A stretch of 64,000 bases of DNA, taken from positions 14,125,871 through 14,189,870 of the forward strand of contig NC_060234.1 in NCBI RefSeq assembly GCF_021155775.2. Direction: 5' to 3'. Under the pieces are notes generated by a model. It searched no databases. It was not told the origin of the DNA and worked only from the letters and a program-made list of their open reading frames with translations. Shown here piece by piece: positions 47,599 to 58,126 of this stretch; position 1 is the stretch's first letter, and every line of letters starts with the position of its first letter. Position numbers and translations under genes: made by a program. The DNA is from Neodiprion pinetum (lineage: Eukaryota; Arthropoda; Insecta; Hymenoptera; Diprionidae).

Positions 47599-49764
47599 AT
47601 GAAGCGTTCCAACATAGTGGAGATTTCTAGCCACGGCAAAAAGAAAAACAAACGCCAACACGCTTCAATCAGATCCAATGAAAGTGAAGAAGATGATTTG
47701 ACGACCGGTGAACTTGAAAAAAATTCTGGCGACGTCGGGCAGCTGGAAATCATAGTGACTCAAAATTTTTCGTCTACTTCATCGAATAAAGATAATTGTA
47801 TTGTACAGACAACGTCCAAAACACAGCAAAAATACTCTGCATTTTTTGAAGTGTGCTCGGTCGATAAAGAAAAATATGGAAAGTGCTTACTGTGTCTCAA
47901 GTCCGGAATTGATCGTCGAATTAAAATGAAGGATTCGAATACTTTTGGGCTTCAAAGACATTTGCGAAATGCACATGATGGCGATTCATCAGTGAAAAAC
48001 TTTGTCGATCCCAGCACACCATCTGCTACTCGGCAAAAAGATACAAGGACATTCGAGCAAAGAATTGTCGAATGGATGGCAATTAAGTATTTACCGTTTT
48101 CGTTTTTCGATGACGATACCACTCAAGACTTTTTCACTTTCCTTAATGGAAACCTTGCATATCCGAAATGGACGAGTTTACAAGAAAAAGTCATCAATCA
48201 CTTCGTGATCATGAGAGGAGCTGTTTTTAAAGCAGTGAAGAAAGTTGATTCAAAATTTTCTTTGACAGTCGATGGATGGACATCGATTGCTAATCGATCG
48301 TATTACGGCATAACGATGCATTACATCGATAATGACTGGAAATTGCAATCTCTACCGCTGGATCTTATTCCATCGAATGGAGCTCACACAGGCAAGGATA
48401 TGGCTAATCTCGTGCTCGATGTGTTAGAGGAGTTCAAGATTAAATCAAAAATTCAAGGCATCACTCTCGACAATGCGGCTGCAAATACATCGTTCATAGC
48501 CGAACTCTCCGATCTCTTATGTCGGGAAGGCATCGAATTCGACGCGAGTGATTCACACTTCCGTTTTTTCGCTCACATTTTGAATTTGGAAGTACAAGAT
48601 ACATTGAACGCTCTGAATCCGGAACACCCAGATTTCGAGTTGTCTACCGATATTGGCAGCTCTGACGAAGAGACCGTATTATCTGTATGGGAACAATCGA
48701 AAGAAACGAATGTCATTAATGAATTGAGAAAACTTCTTGCAAAACTGAAAAGGTCCGAGCAGTGGATGAGTAAATTGCACGCATATTGTGACGCCGCCAA
48801 CGAAAAAAAAATAGCGATAACGATGGACGTGTCAACTCGATGTAATTTGACTTACGTAATGTTGCGAACAGCACTGAGTGTCAAGTCGGCTCTTAACGCA
48901 CTGATGCACAGCTATGGAGAACTTGGCGAGATGATAATCAACCCTGAAGAATGGGAAATCATCGAGGCTGTGTGCGCGTATTTAAAACCATTCGATCATC
49001 TGTCGACGGTTCTCGGTGGTCAAACGTACATTACGTTGCCGTTGGTAATTGTGGGGTTCAATATGCTTCTTGACAAAATCGAGACGGTAACTCACCAACT
49101 TGATGCGAAGCCATCGCGAAGTTGCGTCGACGAGGAATTTATCGAAGCTTTCCAAGCTGGAAGAGATAAGATGCTCAAACACTACAAGAAAACGAATTGG
49201 ATATATGGAGTTGTTCTCATCCTCGATCCTCGGCACAAAGTTGGAACGTTTCAACTCACATCTTGGGGTCGTGACATAGAAAAGGCATCAATGGCTAAGT
49301 TTCAAAAAAATTTTCGCGGACAATATTGGGCAAATTCCACCGTCGAGATGATAGCATCTCAGGGTAAAAGTTTATCGGATCAAGGAAGCCAGGGATCCTT
49401 CGATTTATATGAACTTTATGAGGCCTCCACGCAGATTTTTCACGAAGACTGTAGTGAACCACAGCGAGAATTCGAGCGCTATTGCAAACTCAAACGGGCG
49501 AGTCGGAACGAAAATATTTTGGAGTGGTGGCGAAACAATTCGAATTCATTTCCGAATTTGGCAAAAATGGCGCGAGATTTCTTAAGCATCCCGGCGACAA
49601 GCGTCCCGGCTGAACGTTTGTTTTCGAAGGCCGGTTTGATCCTAAGGAAACACCGAAATAATATGTCCAATGAATCAGCGAGAAGTCTGCTGTGTTTAAA
49701 CGGATGGCTGACTTGCAGTCTCAAATCAGCGATTCAAAAAAATCTTAACCCGTCCGAACAATAA
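47599..49764 (+). CDS. hAT transposase, full length
   Basis: ATG 47599 opens 721 residues without a break, the usual size for a hAT transposase. After a charged N-terminus (KKKNKRQ, a nuclear signal), a BED-type zinc finger has CLLCLKSG and, 30 residues on, HLRNAHDG (about residues 95-125). The RNase-H-like core has FSLTVDGWTS (first Asp, about residue 219) and GITLDNAAANTSF (second Asp, about residue 290), then FRFFAHILNLEVQD, where the common RC before AH is FF. The C-terminus has LEWWRNNSNSFPNLAKMARD and SIPATSVPAERLFSKAG, the dimerisation domain. It would cut and paste the 46014-50020 element. Intact frame and perfect TSD suggest recent activity. Confidence 0.95.
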   Translation: MKRSNIVEISSHGKKKNKRQHASIRSNESEEDDLTTGELEKNSGDVGQLEIIVTQNFSSTSSNKDNCIVQTTSKTQQKYSAFFEVCSVDKEKYGKCLLCLKSGIDRRIKMKDSNTFGLQRHLRNAHDGDSSVKNFVDPSTPSATRQKDTRTFEQRIVEWMAIKYLPFSFFDDDTTQDFFTFLNGNLAYPKWTSLQEKVINHFVIMRGAVFKAVKKVDSKFSLTVDGWTSIANRSYYGITMHYIDNDWKLQSLPLDLIPSNGAHTGKDMANLVLDVLEEFKIKSKIQGITLDNAAANTSFIAELSDLLCREGIEFDASDSHFRFFAHILNLEVQDTLNALNPEHPDFELSTDIGSSDEETVLSVWEQSKETNVINELRKLLAKLKRSEQWMSKLHAYCDAANEKKIAITMDVSTRCNLTYVMLRTALSVKSALNALMHSYGELGEMIINPEEWEIIEAVCAYLKPFDHLSTVLGGQTYITLPLVIVGFNMLLDKIETVTHQLDAKPSRSCVDEEFIEAFQAGRDKMLKHYKKTNWIYGVVLILDPRHKVGTFQLTSWGRDIEKASMAKFQKNFRGQYWANSTVEMIASQGKSLSDQGSQGSFDLYELYEASTQIFHEDCSEPQREFERYCKLKRASRNENILEWWRNNSNSFPNLAKMARDFLSIPATSVPAERLFSKAGLILRKHRNNMSNESARSLLCLNGWLTCSLKSAIQKNLNPSEQ

Positions 49765-49844
49765 AAGTGCATTTGAAAGCGTTTTATTTGTATTTAAATT
49801 ATTTCAGCCCAGTCCATACCCAAGCCCAAGGGCGCCGAGATTAT

Positions 49845-50020
49845 CAAGAATTTCGAAAGTCTCGAAATTCGAGACGAGAAATTTTTTCGAGACGAGAAAT
49901 TTTTCTCGAAATTCGGGACGAGAAATATTTCTCGAAATTCGAGACGAGAAATATTTCTCGAAATTTTTTCGAGACGAGAAATCCGAAATTCTCGTCTCGT
50001 CTCGCTCGACGGCATCACTA
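49845..50020. repeat. hAT right subterminal repeat zone and TIR
   Basis: Dense GAAATTCGAGACGAGAAAT repeats ending in the inverted TIR CTCGACGGCATCACTA. Confidence 0.8.
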
Positions 50021-52059
50021 GAGCAGACCATTAATGCAGATGCTGCGAGAACACTTACTGGTATCGCAAATCTGACTCACTCGATTTCAGCTCGACAACG
50101 GTGGGCGAGAAGCCACGACATCCCCTCAAGTATAATTACACACGTGTTGGATGAGTTAGGAATTACCAAGAAGCAAGATATTTCAGCAGACTTACAGCCA
50201 CATAATATTAAGAAAAGTTGTCAACAACTTGAAAAGTTTATCGACTCGTTTGATCGGTACGTGAATCCCTTCAGCTTAGATTTATCGCCTGATCAGTTGT
50301 TCAACATAGGTTCCGGGAAAGATGCATCATCTCAAGTAGAAGATTTTCTCTTAAATATCCAAAAAGATGAGGAAGAGCTACGGACAACTTTTATATCGGA
50401 ATGTGCATCTGATTCGAAATGATTTGAAAAAGCCATCAAAAGGACACCGATACACAACTTTTCAAGTCTACTGGTAAAGAAAAAATCTGTGAAAATAGGA
50501 GGTAAGCAGCAAGAGATCAAGTTACAGCGAGATTTATTCGGACGTTTGTTGGGAATTTCGATGGACCATCAAATTGATGTTCTCAAAATTTTAGCGTATC
50601 CAATATGTCCTGGCATCTAGATGGTGGTTTCTGTAAAACTGACAAACCTTTACTTGTAAAATGCCTTGAAACAAAGATTGATCAAGATCCACCACGTAAT
50701 ACAGATATATTGTTAATTGATGGATTTTTCGTTCTTCATTCTATGAAAGAAGTTCCCCAAACATTCGGAGGTATTTTGTATTTCAAAGAAATTTCTGCAA
50801 ATGGTGTTAAAATATTCCATTCGAAGAATTGACGTAATTTTTGACCAATATTTTTTTCCATCAATAAAGGATAGTGAAAGATGTCTACGGCATGAAGCAT
50901 CGTTGATTGACTACATAATTTCGGGGTCTGAACAGAAGCGACCATCAGATTTTGCAAAAGCATTGAAGAATACTAAATTTAAGGAAGCTTTGGTTGATTT
51001 TTTTACCAAACATTGGTCTAGTGAGGAAATGAAATCATTTTTGGGCAACCGACAGATATTTTTAAATTTCCGAAATTGTCAATCGTATCAAGTTGTTGAT
51101 GACAAGATCCAATCAAGTGTTGCTGAAAATTTATGTTGTACTTCACATGAAGAAGCTGATACCAAGATAATTTATCATGCTTGCAATATCGCAGAGCAGT
51201 CGAACATTGTTATTAGAGCTTCTAATACTGATATTTTAATTATAATGATTGGTAATATGACACAATTACAAAATTTTGATTCTAATATTTGGATGCTCAA
51301 TAGAACAGGAAATAACGAAAGGTATATTGACGTTACAAAAATTTATAAGGAGCTTCGTGAATTGTTAGCTAAAAGCTTAATCGGCTTCCATGCGTTCACA
51401 GGATGTGATTTCAATCCAGCTTTCTTTAATAAAGGGAAGAAAAGACCTTTTACCTTGCCAAAAAAAAGATTGAATTTCAACAAGCATTTGCTACTCTCGG
51501 TGAAGAAAATTTGACAGACGACCAGTTAACAGAGGTATTTAATAGTATTCAGAAGTTTATCTGCCAGCTCTATACTGCTAAAAATCTAATGACGTTGATG
51601 ATGGAAGCTACCAACTTTCCGTCAACGATTATAAAGCTTCCGACGTGACTGAAAATTTCACTAAAAACAATACTGAATTTTGACGCAAGCTCAATACCAC
51701 CGTGTAAGAGTGAGCTTTACCAGCAACTTCTAAGAGCTCATTATATTTCAAATGTTTGAAGAAATGCTTATAAGAAGCAACCTACCACATTGGACCCATT
51801 AGAGTATGATTGGATTGAGTAGGACGACAAATTTGTATTCAAATGGTTCGAAGGTGATCAACTCCCAACTTCTGTGAGTGACTTAATCACCGAAGTCCCT
51901 AGTAAGTTCATAATAATCAATTTTTTATCGAATATGTTCAGATCACTTTTCCGATTATTTTTATTTTATAATTGATGTTTTATTTTTACAGATTCCGATT
52001 TTATGGATGATGAAGACGAGTCACACCACGACAGACATGACTCCGATGACGATAAATGA

Positions 52060-52362
52060 AGATTGAAATTAGTCGGAAAAAATATATATTTTGTAAAGCA
52101 TGCACGGTTCATATTTTTTTATTCATTTTTTCAAATCTTGTCTTAAATAAATAAAAAGAAGAAAATAAAATAAATATTTGAATGATTATTTATTATCTGC
52201 AATATACCCTAATATTTGAGATTCTTTCGAAGTATATTTACTTTCTTATCATCAAACTCATCAGTTTTAGTACATAGTTTACAAAATTAAATTTTAAATT
52301 TATATGGATGCAATGATAAAGTAAATCATATTGATGTGAAATAGGGAACTTAATACATATAT
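52060..52362 (+). other. 3' untranslated and trailing sequence of the Academ-like gene
   Basis: AT-rich, with AATAAATAAA-like polyadenylation signals near 52146. No coding sequence. Confidence 0.5.
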
Positions 52363-52370
52363 GTATATAT

Positions 52371-52934
52371 TAGAGTGTCCCAAAAAAACCGACTATTTTT
52401 TTTTTTTCAAAGAACATTGAAAAATCGTCAGAGTATCTCTAGAAAATGACCCTCTGAAAATATAAGCTCTAAATATTAATATTTAGAGGTGGCGATTTGT
52501 AATTTTCTATTTCCCATTTAAATAACGTGGGAAAATTTTTTTTTGAACTTTGGAATTTTGTGATGGGATAACGAGCTACTTCATAAGTATGACAAAGTCA
52601 GGTCTTATAGGAAATTTGATGCTCTACAAAAAAGGTCTGATTGACATTTTGCGTAAGTCCAGCCGTTTCAAAAATATCGAGCCTCAAACTTCGGACTGTT
52701 TAAAATTATGCTTTTTTTTTCGTAAATACAAGAAAAATTAATTTATATGTATTATAAACCCAGAATTATCAACTGAAGAATAAATATATGCATATATTTG
52801 ACGGAATGCAGATCCGAAATTATTAATAATTTGACAAATGATAATTTTTATTGATTTTTAGCGAAAAATATTTACTTACCTAAAAAAATTCGTAGAAGTT
52901 TATTATAAATTTATTTGTATTATGTATTAATAAT
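52371..52934 (+). repeat. left TIR of the 8-bp-TSD transposon
   Basis: Inverted copy of 56264-56827; only a few differences by eye, for example around 52456-52478 and in A/T run lengths. Confidence 0.93.
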
Positions 52935-53046
52935 CCATTTAAATTAATAATAATAGATTTATTGTCTTGGTACTAGATTAATCAGTAATAACAGTAAAAT
53001 ACAAGATCTATTTAAATATTTCTAGTCAATTTCTTAGCAGTAAAAT

Positions 53047-53902
53047 CTAGAATAAATTTTTTTTCCTAAAGTTTGGATAATCCTGTCGATGTTTTTTCAC
53101 GTTGTGTAACAAACCTTGGAACTGCTCTTCACTTTTGGTTAATCGTTGATTGTATTGAGAAATTAACGCGATGTTTCTTTCAGCAACGTCATTAACAACT
53201 TTCAATGAATTGAAAAAGTGAAGATTATTTTTAAAGCTGTCATGAGCAGGCCATGAAGTTATTTCTAAATCAAGAAAATCAGTACACAAACTGAACCGTT
53301 CAAATAAAACCAAAGAGTCTTTAGATACAAAGTCGCTCAAATCTTTTTTTAATAAGGTTTTTAGATTGTTGTCTCTTATTTGGAAACGCTTCTTATTCAT
53401 AAGTATACCTTCATTTGATTTTAGAGCTGTAACAATTTTTTTTTTTATTTCTAGCGAGACATTCACATCAAACAATGACAGAACAGCTAATTCCTCTGAA
53501 AGGTACCACAGATGCTTAGCTATTTTTTGAGATGCATTTTTTGGAACAACTGGGTTTATTTTATCATAGGAAAGTAAATTTTGTATTAGATTCAAATCAT
53601 TGTTTGGTGCTGTTATTGCTGATGTTGCTGAAAACCATACTTTTAAATAAAATTTGATCACAAAAACGCAGACCTGACGCACTCCTTTCATTTCGCTGTT
53701 CGTTAGTTTAAATTGATTTCTGAATAAAAATATTTTCAAATTATAAATCGCCTTTGCCATCCATCTTGCGTGGTGTACCGCTCCAGGTTGTTTGAACATT
53801 ATTCCCTTAGGTGGTATAGCTCCCAAAAAAATAAAAGCCAATTCCAAAAGCTCTTTGTAATCACCTCTTGGTTGTGACATCTATTCAACACAGTGAATGT
53901 TA

Positions 53903-53946
<44 letters not shown>

Positions 53947-55957
53947 TTTATTTTTATTTTTATTATTATTAAATTACAATCAACAGTAGTGATAAAATAT
54001 ATTTATTTTTACTTGTGAATAACTTGTGAGAAGCATCAGTATTTGATCTTTGTCATGACCTATGACTCCAAATACTCCCTGGTCTGAAATTCCCGTAACA
54101 TACTTTTGTTGATCAATTTTTTTCCAATTGTCTTTGAATCTTGTAAAAATAGGTACATTAGGTCCGGACGATGTAGGCCAATACGATTCAAATACAGATT
54201 TTAAAACCAGTTCAAGAATGTGTTGACGACATGGCAAATAAATAAGCTCTTTTCCTAATGCTCGTTCTATTAAAACGCATGCACCACTGTGAGCTCCTAA
54301 TAAAAAATGAATTTTAAATTAAATTTTTACAAATAGATGAATCGTCAATTGAATAATCAAAAAATGGTTAGCAAAAGTTCAAGAAATCTTAAGAAGTAGG
54401 AATGATTCTGAAAACAATATTTTTTGAAAAAACTACAATAATTTATAAGTAAACGATACCTGTATTTGTTGCTGTAGTATCAAAGCATAGCGCTTTAACT
54501 TTATCCGCGACAGACCAATCCTGAATTTTTGAAACAATCACTGAGGCCTGATTTCCACCAGTTCCAGAAGCGATTTTTGGAGCTCCTAGAAATGTTTCTT
54601 GTCCCGAAGCTGTTAACGCAATTGCCACTCTATCGACATTTCCAGGTTCTTCATTGTTAGGCATTATTTTCCCATCCCAGTGTAGAACGCAATTATTAAT
54701 TGTCAGATTGTCTTGTAAACTCTTCACTAAATTTTTCCTCACAGATTCACGCTTTCGATGGACCGTCATATGACTTACATTGTAGTCGTTTGGATCAAGT
54801 CCTGCACTAATCAAAGTAGCATTTATGATTTGATGAGCATTTCTGTCAGTTACATTGGCACGATCAAGTGTACTAGCAAGTAGTGGTGTCATTATGTCCT
54901 TTTTTTTTGGCTGTTGTGATAATTGAAGATCATCTTCATAATGAGAAATTGAGTGTGAAGTTCGACTAAGACTGGAATCCGTTTTTTGACTTAATAAGCC
55001 AAGATCGTTGACAGTAGACTGATTTTCTTCTATAAAATATTTAAAATATCCGTTAAGTTCTTGAAAATTCACAAAATAATTTAAAATTTTAATCGCCAAA
55101 AAAAAAAAAATTAAAACTTCACAAATTATGTACAGAAACTTGAATTGTAACGTCTAGATTTGTTGGACATTTTAGTAATTTTGAGGACGTAAATTAAAAA
55201 TACTAGTAAACTTATATTTTTATATTATTTGCTGATTTTCAAGGATAATAAAAATTTTTTGAAATAGCTAGAATCTCGAATAAAAAAGAAAAGTCTACTT
55301 AAAAAAAGAAAATTCAAAAAGATCATTTTTTGTTACCTAAGAAGTAGATTAATTAAATACTGTGAAGTTTTTTTAGAAATGAGGAAAATGCAACATTTAT
55401 AAGTGAATCTCTCTATATAATTTGTATGCAAGAGTTACCCAAGATTGCGAAAAAGAATAACAACACTTACCAATTTCATTCGATTGATTTATATCACTGT
55501 CTGATATAAGATCAACCTCCATATCATTTTGAGGATTGACCTCAATGAAACCTCGTCGATTCAATTGCCGTTGACCTTGCAAAAATAATTTTTTATCTTC
55601 ATCAATAAGTTTTGTTGAATTATGATGGGCAACGTCAAACAATTTTTCAATTAGCACACGAAAATGTGACGTTTTTTTGTGAGACTGCTTCTTATTTTTA
55701 TTTTTCAACAAATTCTTCCACTGAGTATGATGGTGAACAAACTTTCTTATTGCAGAACTTTTACTACACGTCGGGATTCCAGCTTCAGCCCATAACTCAA
55801 AAACGTTTTCAATCGTAATTAATGCACTTTTTTTAATTGTCAATTTCTGAGAACAATGATAATGGAAAAAAAGCGACATAACCTCTTTCAAACTTGGCAG
55901 CTTACGTCCCACAAATTTTGTTATCTGGCAGCCAATTGAATAAATTTGTTTTTCCAT
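53047..55957 (-). CDS. DDE transposase, four exons, about 724 residues
   Basis: Exons on the minus strand: 55957-55471 (ATG, MEKQIYSIGCQITKFVG), 55029-54460, 54296-54013 and 53880-53047. All introns are GT-AG (GTAAGT, GTATCG, GTAAAA donors; acceptors ending ATAG, TTAG, ATAG), and the exon phases join in frame. Exon 1 has FELWAEAGIPTCSK and a basic KNKNKKQSHKK stretch. Exon 2 has CVLHWDGKIMPN (likely first catalytic Asp), GAPKIASGTGGNQAS and KALCFDTTATNTG (likely second Asp). Exon 3 has LPCRQHILELVL. Exon 4 has RGDYKELLELAFIFLG, HARWMAKAIYNLKIFLFRNQF, HLWYLSEELAVL and KVVNDVAERNIALI; the catalytic Glu should be in this exon. I recognise the family as widespread in animal genomes but cannot name its superfamily. 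No disabling change seen. Confidence 0.85.
53898..53972. repeat. ATT microsatellite in intron 3
   Basis: (ATT)n with GTTATT and TTTTTA variants, inside the third intron of the transposase gene. Confidence 0.85.
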
Positions 55958-56263
55958 ATTTAACACTTGATTAATCAACTTGATAAACTTAATTCTCAGA
56001 AAATTAATAAATAAACTGTCAAGTCAAACAATTATCACAATAAAATGTAATCAGTAGCGTAATGATACGAGAAGAAACGTATAATAGTACAAAAGCTTGG
56101 AAGGCAATTATGTACAATAGTTGGTAGAGGGCGCAAATAACAGTTGTATTATTAATCCTACCGAAATTGGGATTACTAATCCACTTAACTTAGCAGATAA
56201 CAGAAGAAAATTGATATGAAGTGAAATAGACTATAAACATATGACTATGCAGATAGTAAATAT
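55958..56263 (-). other. 5' region of the DDE transposase gene
   Basis: AT-rich sequence between the transposase start and the right TIR; presumably promoter and leader. No clear motif. Confidence 0.4.
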
Positions 56264-56827
56264 ATTATTAATACATAATACAAATAAATTTATAATAAAC
56301 TTCTACGAATTTTTTTAGGTAAGTAAATATTTTTCGCTAAAAATCAATAAAAATTATCATTTGTCAAATTATTAATAATTTCGGATCTGCATTCCGTCAA
56401 ATATATGCATATATTTATTCTTCAGTTGATAATTCTGGGTTTATAATACATATAAATTAATTTTTCTTGTATTTACGGAAAAAAAAAGCATAATTTTAAA
56501 CAGTCCGAAGTTTGAGGCTCGATATTTTTGAAACGGCTGGATTTACGCAAAATGTCAATCAGACCTTTTTTGTAGAGCATCAAATTTCCTATAAGACCTG
56601 ACTTTGTCATACTTATGAAGTAGCTCGTTATCCCATCACAAAATTCCAAAGTTCAAAAAAAAATTTTCCCATGTTATTTAAATGGGAAATAGAAAATTAC
56701 AAATCGCCACCTCTAAATATTAATATTAAAAGCTTATATTTTCAGAGGGTCATTTTCTAGAGATACTCTGACGATTTTTCAATGTTCTTTGAAAAAAAAA
56801 AATAGTCGGTTTTTTTGGGACACTCTA
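56264..56827 (-). repeat. right TIR of the 8-bp-TSD transposon
   Basis: Inverse of 52371-52934, ending GGGACACTCTA. Confidence 0.93.
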
Positions 56828-56836
56828 GTATATATA

Positions 56837-57281
56837 CATATGACCAGATAGTAGCTAAGATTTTATTGTCTGCTGAAGTGTGTACGCAATGAAACCGTCT
56901 GCCGTGATGAATATAAGTTTTTAAGACCCAAACAAATAAAATATATCAATGGCAGATGTGGTCAATTGATTTCAAAATTTAATTTTTTTCCAGCACTTTC
57001 AAAACTGCCTGCCACTGTGCTAAACGCGCGATAATGGTCTGCCATTGTTATTCTTAGATAATAATAATAATATATTTTCAAATATCAAAACGGCAGACGT
57101 GGTCAAATGCATTTCAAATTCGCCAAAAATCGATACCTGTCTTGCCTGAGCGCGCGCCGCGTCCACCAGTTGTGGCTTAGTGAACCTCCATCTCATATAT
57201 GGTAGGTACAGGGGCCTCACTCTATAAAACCCCAGGTCTGGTCAAATACATACAGGTAGCTTTCCACTGGCTCTTAGACTA
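56837..57281 (-). repeat. right TIR of the Academ-like element
   Basis: Inverse of 42147-42595, ending TTCCACTGGCTCTTAGACTA before the TGA duplication. Confidence 0.88.
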
Positions 57282-57284
57282 TGA

Positions 57285-57690
57285 TATTGTGTTGCTTCAT
57301 GAGAGCCTTGAATTCACTGTTGTAAAATTCTTTGCCCTGATCGAGGTGTCGATGTTTGGGTATGCGGTTCGGCATTAGTACCGATTTCATAGCAGCAGTC
57401 ACATCTTTCCCACTTTTGGACTTTATCGCTACCACCCACGCATACTTAGAGAATATGTCGGCGATTATGAGCAGGTATTAGTATCCCTTGTTGTGCGAAC
57501 TGTATGCGGTCATATCGACGAGATCAGTTTGCCAGGTCTCATCCAGTCCACGTACACCTACGAATCGGCGCAGATAATTGCGTCGAGCGGGTCTGTTAAG
57601 TTCAGCAGCTATTACCGCCTTCATTGTTCCCAACTCTTCACCTTCCAATTTTTCGAACTGTCGTCAAGCCGCTTTTGATCCTCAATCGAT
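57285..57690 (-). pseudogene. int: Polinton integrase, N-terminal part of the catalytic core
   Basis: On the minus strand, from about 57624, the frame reads MKAVIAAELNRPARRNYLRR, then ETWQTDLVDM (first catalytic Asp, about 57535), an in-frame TAA near 57480, YLLIIADIFSKYAWVVAIK, and HLDQGKEFYNSEF (second Asp, about 57345), ending at the TGA target of the Academ-like insertion. The Glu and C-terminal domains follow at 42143-41580. Retroviral-type integrase of Polintons; doubly inactivated by a stop and by the insertion. Confidence 0.87.
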
Positions 57691-57695
57691 ACCAA

Positions 57696-58125
57696 TTAAC
57701 TGCTGGTTTGTTGCAGCGACGGTGTTGCTTGAATCCCAATATGTTTGATGCGACTCAGCGCGTTATCTATGATTTTGCTATTCATACGTAGTTGTTCCAA
57801 CTCCTCGTTGTGATTATGTATGAAACTCTGAAAATTTGATTGAAAAGTACCCACAATATCAACACTCATTGATCGTAAAGCAGTATTGAGAACTTTTAAG
57901 GAAACAGCATCGTTGGGGTACTGCTGATCAGCTACGTTATGTCTATGCAAATATACAATATGTCTATGCTCATCGTTATACTGTCACTGAACGAATGACG
58001 ATTTTATGCTGTTCTGCTGCTAATAAACGATTCCGGCTTCCCGCAACTCTTCAATAATGGCCACTATTCCGTTGGTAAAATTGGTATTACCTGCAGCCTG
58101 TGACGCCATAAGCAGCCGGAGACGA
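57696..58125 (-). pseudogene. small Polinton-associated protein, unknown function
   Basis: The minus strand from an ATG near 58109 reads MASQAAGNTNFTNGIVAIIEELREAGIVY in two adjoining parts, followed by stops near 58020 and 57990, and then an open stretch (57950-57696) with SMSVDIVGTFQSNFQSFIHN and a helical ELEQLRMNSKIIDNAL segment. It sits between the integrase and the DUF8207-like protein on the same strand. A short protein with the IEELREAGI block is, as I recall, common at this place in insect Polintons. No function known. Confidence 0.5.
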
Positions 58126-58126
58126 T

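Larger units (their letters stand above)
46006..50028 (+). mobile_element. hAT transposon, intact, perfect TSD
   Basis: GAGCAGAC at 46006-46013 and 50021-50028 flanks TIRs TAGTGATGCCGTCGAG (46014) and the inverted CTCGACGGCATCACTA (to 50020). The 4,007-bp element carries one uninterrupted transposase gene. Subterminal zones at both ends are dense in CGAGAC and GAGAAATTTCTCG-type motifs. It lies inside the Academ-like gene, so it is younger than that element. Also holds a (GT)n run at 47486-47511. Confidence 0.95.
42882..52059 (+). pseudogene. Academ-like transposase with Cys-rich finger and XPG-like nuclease, interrupted
   Basis: From ATG 42882 (SSKKKELKCVF) a Cys/His-rich start runs through several frame changes. 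The long frame 43423-45141 contains YYHDVCRQIF, GICPEV, MAFDNNDRFVDTK and DTLHDTVGIMYQNI (about 44240-44390), a family block of many metazoan transposon proteins. It is broken by a 440-bp insertion (45116-45555), resumes at 45560-45880, is broken again by a hAT (46014-50020) and continues at 50029 with LTGIANLTHSISARQRWA. The nuclease part has DILLIDGFFVLHSM (about 50708), HEEADTKIIYHA (about 51147), RASNTDILIIMIG (about 51215) and FHAFTGCDFNPAFFNKGKK (about 51387), matching acidic XPG/FEN1 motifs. After an intron (51902-51991, GTAAGT-ACAG) an acidic tail ends at 52059. At least six stops or frame changes: dead. Confidence 0.72.
52363..56835 (-). mobile_element. DNA transposon with 564-bp TIRs, 8-bp TSD and intact spliced DDE transposase; superfamily unassigned
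   Basis: GTATATAT at 52363-52370 and 56828-56835 flanks TIRs beginning TAGAGTGTCCCAAAAAAACC (52371) and its inverse (to 56827). TIRs are 564 bases each (52371-52934, 56264-56827) and almost identical. The only gene, on the minus strand, is a four-exon transposase that stays in frame through all three introns. An 8-bp TSD occurs in hAT, P, Merlin, Novosib and Zisupton groups, but the transposase lacks hAT hallmarks. It sits just inside the right TIR of the Academ-like element. Confidence 0.9.
42144..57284 (+). mobile_element. Academ-like DNA transposon, 15.1 kb with nested insertions
   Basis: TGA at 42144-42146 and 57282-57284 flanks an element (42147-57281) with ~445-bp TIRs starting TAGTCTAAGAGCCAGTGGAA. 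The 3-bp duplication, the Cys-rich N-terminus and an XPG/FEN1-like nuclease domain in the encoded protein fit the Academ superfamily (Academ with XPG nuclease). It cut the Polinton integrase gene between its second catalytic Asp and its Glu; reading across the site minus one TGA restores the frame. Confidence 0.78.
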
